A stretch of DNA of 44,702 nucleotides from a virus. A program made the position numbers and the translations under genes. Shown here one piece after another: positions 43,170-44,702 of the stretch. Within the stretch, counting starts at the first letter, position 1, and each line of letters starts with the position of its first letter. The notes beneath the pieces were generated by a model, which worked only from the letters and a program-made list of their open reading frames with translations, had not been told where the DNA came from and did not search any database. The stretch spans positions 1 through 44,702 of IMG/VR virus record IMGVR_UViG_3300030116_005601; one strand, written 5' to 3'.

Positions 43170-43371
43170 CTTTTTCTCCTTTCATTAACCAATTGTCTAC
43201 AAGTTTAGCATCAAGCTCTATTGCATGTTTAGTCATGTCAGCTGGAGCACTTTTTCGGTCCGTAGAGAAGGCCATCACATACGCTATCATTCTCGCTATC
43301 GATAACATTATCTTTTCGTCCATAACCATACTCTTTGGAAAGTCTTTCAAGTGCCCTTTTAATTGTGTCAT
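43138..43371 (-). CDS. hypothetical protein, 77 aa
   Basis: ATG 43371 follows AAAGGAG by 7 bases, which decides this start over longer in-frame options. Product MTQLKGHLKDFPKSMVMDEK... to ...GEKDVCEKCESER has a C-terminal CEKCE that may bind zinc. It is overlapped out of frame over 134 bases by the zinc-ribbon gene ending at 43238 and overlaps the nuclease gene start. No known family. Confidence 0.6.
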   Translation of the reverse strand: MTQLKGHLKDFPKSMVMDEKIMLSIARMIAYVMAFSTDRKSAPADMTKHAIELDAKLVDNWLMKGEKDVCEKCESER

Positions 43372-43537
43372 TATTTGCTCCTTTCGTAATCTCCTGTTCT
43401 CTTGGATTATATCCATCACAAATTTTAAGACAGGCAGGACAATAATCCCAAGGTTCATATCCTATTGACCCATCTTTCATTTGATATATATGATAAACTA
43501 ATGGCTCATCACAACACATGCTTACTTCATTTGGCAT
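43238..43537 (-). CDS. small zinc-binding protein, 99 aa
   Basis: Start set at ATG 43537 (MPNEVSM), with GGGGGGACAG before it and overlapping the previous gene; an in-frame ATG 43549 is possible. CC near the N-terminus (SMCCDEPLVYHIYQ) and CPAC (WDYCPACLKICDGY) form a zinc-ribbon-like pair with the spacing of known zinc knuckles. The last 45 codons overlap the 77-aa gene in another frame. Role unknown, probably early or regulatory. Confidence 0.6.
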   Translation of the reverse strand: MPNEVSMCCDEPLVYHIYQMKDGSIGYEPWDYCPACLKICDGYNPREQEITKGANNDTIKRALERLSKEYGYGRKDNVIDSENDSVCDGLLYGPKKCSS

Positions 43538-43700
43538 CTGTCCCCCCATTTGTTCCCATATCTTCCCCTAAGCTCCATTTTAATGCATCAATCCACCCGT
43601 TTACATATGACCATGTTGTTTCGCTCATTGGGTTACTTGTATCTTCTACTGATAATATATTTTCATTCATCATCATTTTAATTTGTGCTTTATCTTTCAT
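43527..43700 (-). CDS. hypothetical protein, 57 aa
   Basis: ATG 43700 follows AAAGGATTTTTTAGA and overlaps the previous stop as ATGA. Product MKDKAQIKMMMNENILS... with TTWSYVNGWIDALKWSLGED contains one amphipathic Trp-rich helix. Ends with TGA inside the start of the next gene. No family recognised. Confidence 0.5.
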   Translation of the reverse strand: MKDKAQIKMMMNENILSVEDTSNPMSETTWSYVNGWIDALKWSLGEDMGTNGGTDAK

Positions 43701-43918
43701 TCTAAAAAATCCTTTCTGTTTTTATTTTTTGATCCCATCTCTCGTTTTACACATTTAAGGCACACTTCCCGCTCAGAATAACCAACTAGCTTTTCAATAG
43801 CAGGATGTGTACCTATAATGTAGTAGGGAACTGGTTTTACCCATGTATTAGAACACATCTCACATTTAAAGTGGGTCTTCTTTTTTCCTGGGTTTTGGAA
43901 ATTTTGCCATTTTTTCAA
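43697..43918 (-). CDS. zinc-finger-like protein with TTG start, 73 aa
   Basis: Starts at TTG 43918, six bases after a perfect GGAGG (minus strand, 43929-43925). Product MKKWQNFQNPGKKKTHFKCEMC...NTWVKP... to ...EREVCLKCVKREMG has two CxxC pairs (CEMC, CLKC) with about 32 residues between: a typical four-Cys zinc ribbon. It overlaps the previous gene by 53 bases. Likely DNA- or protein-binding regulator; no named family. Confidence 0.65.
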   Translation of the reverse strand: MKKWQNFQNPGKKKTHFKCEMCSNTWVKPVPYYIIGTHPAIEKLVGYSEREVCLKCVKREMGSKNKNRKDFLE

Positions 43919-44099
43919 GTTGATCCTCCAGTCTTCCTACTCTTTTTAGTAAATCAAGCATACGCTCTTTAACAGTATGTTTAAAATCATTTAAATGTTC
44001 TGTAAAGTTTTGTGGTGTATGTGATTTTTCTTCTAGCAAACGCAGTCTTTCAAATATATTATCTAGGTCATCATAGTATTTTTCTAATTTATCTCTCAT
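43866..44099 (-). CDS. hypothetical coiled-coil protein, 77 aa
   Basis: Start chosen at ATG 44099 (MRDKLEKYYDDL) behind GAGGTATAGT; an upstream ATG 44117 lies inside the previous gene without a clear site. The product has heptad repeats (IFERLRLLEEK, VKERMLDLLKRVGRLEDQLEKM) and a basic tail, so it should be a coiled-coil protein. It follows the 124-aa gene's TAG directly. Function unknown. Confidence 0.6.
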   Translation of the reverse strand: MRDKLEKYYDDLDNIFERLRLLEEKSHTPQNFTEHLNDFKHTVKERMLDLLKRVGRLEDQLEKMAKFPKPRKKEDPL

Positions 44100-44100
44100 A

Positions 44101-44475
44101 CTATACCTCTTTATCATCAGGACTAGGAATTGGTCTTAGATTTTTTTGAAATGTTGACATCTCAGTATCGTTTTGATCATCATCAACCATAGCCCATAAT
44201 AAACATAAATATACTATTAGATCTTTGATCCTGCCAGTTACATCTTCTCTCTGAGATTGATGCCCTTGTACCCAGGCAGTAACTCCATCTATATGTTTTA
44301 GCAAGTAAGTCATCAAAGCTTTTTCTCTTGATATACCTAATGCACTACCAACTCTTTCAAAGTTTGCGAATACATTATTGATATCATGAGCATATTCTCT
44401 TTGACCTGCGTCACGAGTTTGCTTTACTTTTTCCATAATTGATTTAAATTTCATATCAAATATCTGTTTGTTCAT
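44101..44475 (-). CDS. conserved phage hypothetical, 124 aa
   Basis: ATGA overlap with the previous gene's stop. Conserved-looking blocks: QREYAHDINNVFANFERVG, SREKALMTYLLKHIDGV and GRIKDLIVYLCLLWAMVDDD. The N-F-x-R-x-G plus a late D-x(2)-YL pattern resembles small phage proteins such as DUF6378 or the Nmad1/DUF1599 group, which have been linked to nucleotide metabolism, but I cannot separate these by eye. Sits at the upstream end of the leftward operon. Probably a helical enzyme-like or regulatory protein. Confidence 0.55.
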   Translation of the reverse strand: MNKQIFDMKFKSIMEKVKQTRDAGQREYAHDINNVFANFERVGSALGISREKALMTYLLKHIDGVTAWVQGHQSQREDVTGRIKDLIVYLCLLWAMVDDDQNDTEMSTFQKNLRPIPSPDDKEV

Positions 44476-44687
44476 TCAAATTCTCCCATCATTACGTTTT
44501 CTTTTATCAATCTATTATTTTGCACTTCAAGTCTTACATCAATATGTTCACGTTCACGATTAGCTTCACATCTAACTCTTAGTTCTTCTATCAAACCAGT
44601 CTTTTTACTTTTACTTGGTATAACAGATAATAATTTGTTAGTATTGTATGCTGTTCTAAATGAACCTTTAGCTGATGCAACATTCAT
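44472..44687 (-). CDS. hypothetical protein, 71 aa or fragment of a longer gene
   Basis: The frame is open from ATG 44687 to TGA at 44472 and also continues open upstream to the right window end (HEGT before the Met), so it may be the C-terminus of a longer gene cut by the window. If ATG 44687 is real, AAGG lies 4 bases before it. Product has AYNTNKLLSVIPSKSKKTG and RCEANREREHIDVRLEVQ. No family recognised. Confidence 0.45.
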   Translation of the reverse strand: MNVASAKGSFRTAYNTNKLLSVIPSKSKKTGLIEELRVRCEANREREHIDVRLEVQNNRLIKENVMMGEFE

Positions 44688-44702
44688 TGTACCTTCATGA
44701 AA

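Noticed and set aside
42769-43468. Rightward open frames opposite the leftward operon
   Set aside because: They are antisense to closely packed genes with good ribosome binding sites and encode Phe/Ser/Leu-rich shadow products.
1-44702. CRISPR arrays, rRNA, integrase or insertion sequences
   Set aside because: No regularly spaced repeats, no rRNA-like sequence and no transposase or integrase motifs were seen by eye.

Overview
The window looks like the virion-assembly half of an AT-rich double-stranded DNA tailed phage (GC roughly one third by eye). The long rightward block (about 4.4-42.6 kb) follows a podovirus order: TerS, TerL, endolysin-like peptidase, P22-size portal, scaffold, major capsid protein, head-tail adaptor, lectin-domain appendage protein, lysis-type membrane proteins, tail-nozzle protein, then ejection and inner-virion proteins. 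No sheath, tail-tube or tape-measure gene is visible. Clear Shine-Dalgarno sites (AGGAGG-type), TAATG/ATGA start-stop overlaps and small DUF-type proteins resemble uncultured marine phages. Strong SD use argues mildly against a Bacteroidetes host. Host identity is not established. No replication, integrase, tRNA, rRNA or CRISPR was seen. Genes run off the left end and possibly the right end, so replication genes are presumably outside.

Layout. (1) 1-2445, minus strand: a DUF932 protein running off the left end and a set of small proteins, with three unusually well-folded 83-94 nt non-coding elements (1052-1141, 1854-1947, 1961-2043) and a smaller hairpin between them. (2) 2446-2654: divergent promoter region. 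(3) 2655-4370, plus: small proteins, one interrupted by an in-frame TGA, then two basic Cys-containing proteins of DUF5872 and DUF6321 type. (4) 4371-14870: packaging and head genes, with a strong terminator after the capsid operon (13275-13326) and a connector-like gene split by an apparent +1 frameshift. (5) 14919-26131: appendages, two holin-like proteins, a calcineurin-type phosphoesterase, the nozzle protein and a possible fibre. (6) 26190-42635: ejection module, including tandem related proteins, a 782-aa protein with a lysozyme-like C-terminus, a 3014-aa giant protein and a 963-aa protein. (7) 42677-44687, minus: nine overlapping small genes including a PD-(D/E)XK nuclease and zinc-binding proteins.

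The main result is in the 3014-aa protein. Near residues 2192-2237 it has an R-x-P-x(2)-G stretch followed 40 residues later by DADFDLDK, which matches the metal-binding DxDxD loop of two-barrel RNA polymerases (beta' NADFDGD; crAss-like phage virion RNAP and YonO). Its place in the ejection block, followed by an overlapping 963-aa gene, suggests a giant RNA polymerase packaged in the virion and injected with the DNA. If so, the phage would transcribe its first genes with its own enzyme, and the structured non-coding elements near the divergent region become candidates for its regulatory targets. That functional link is inference.
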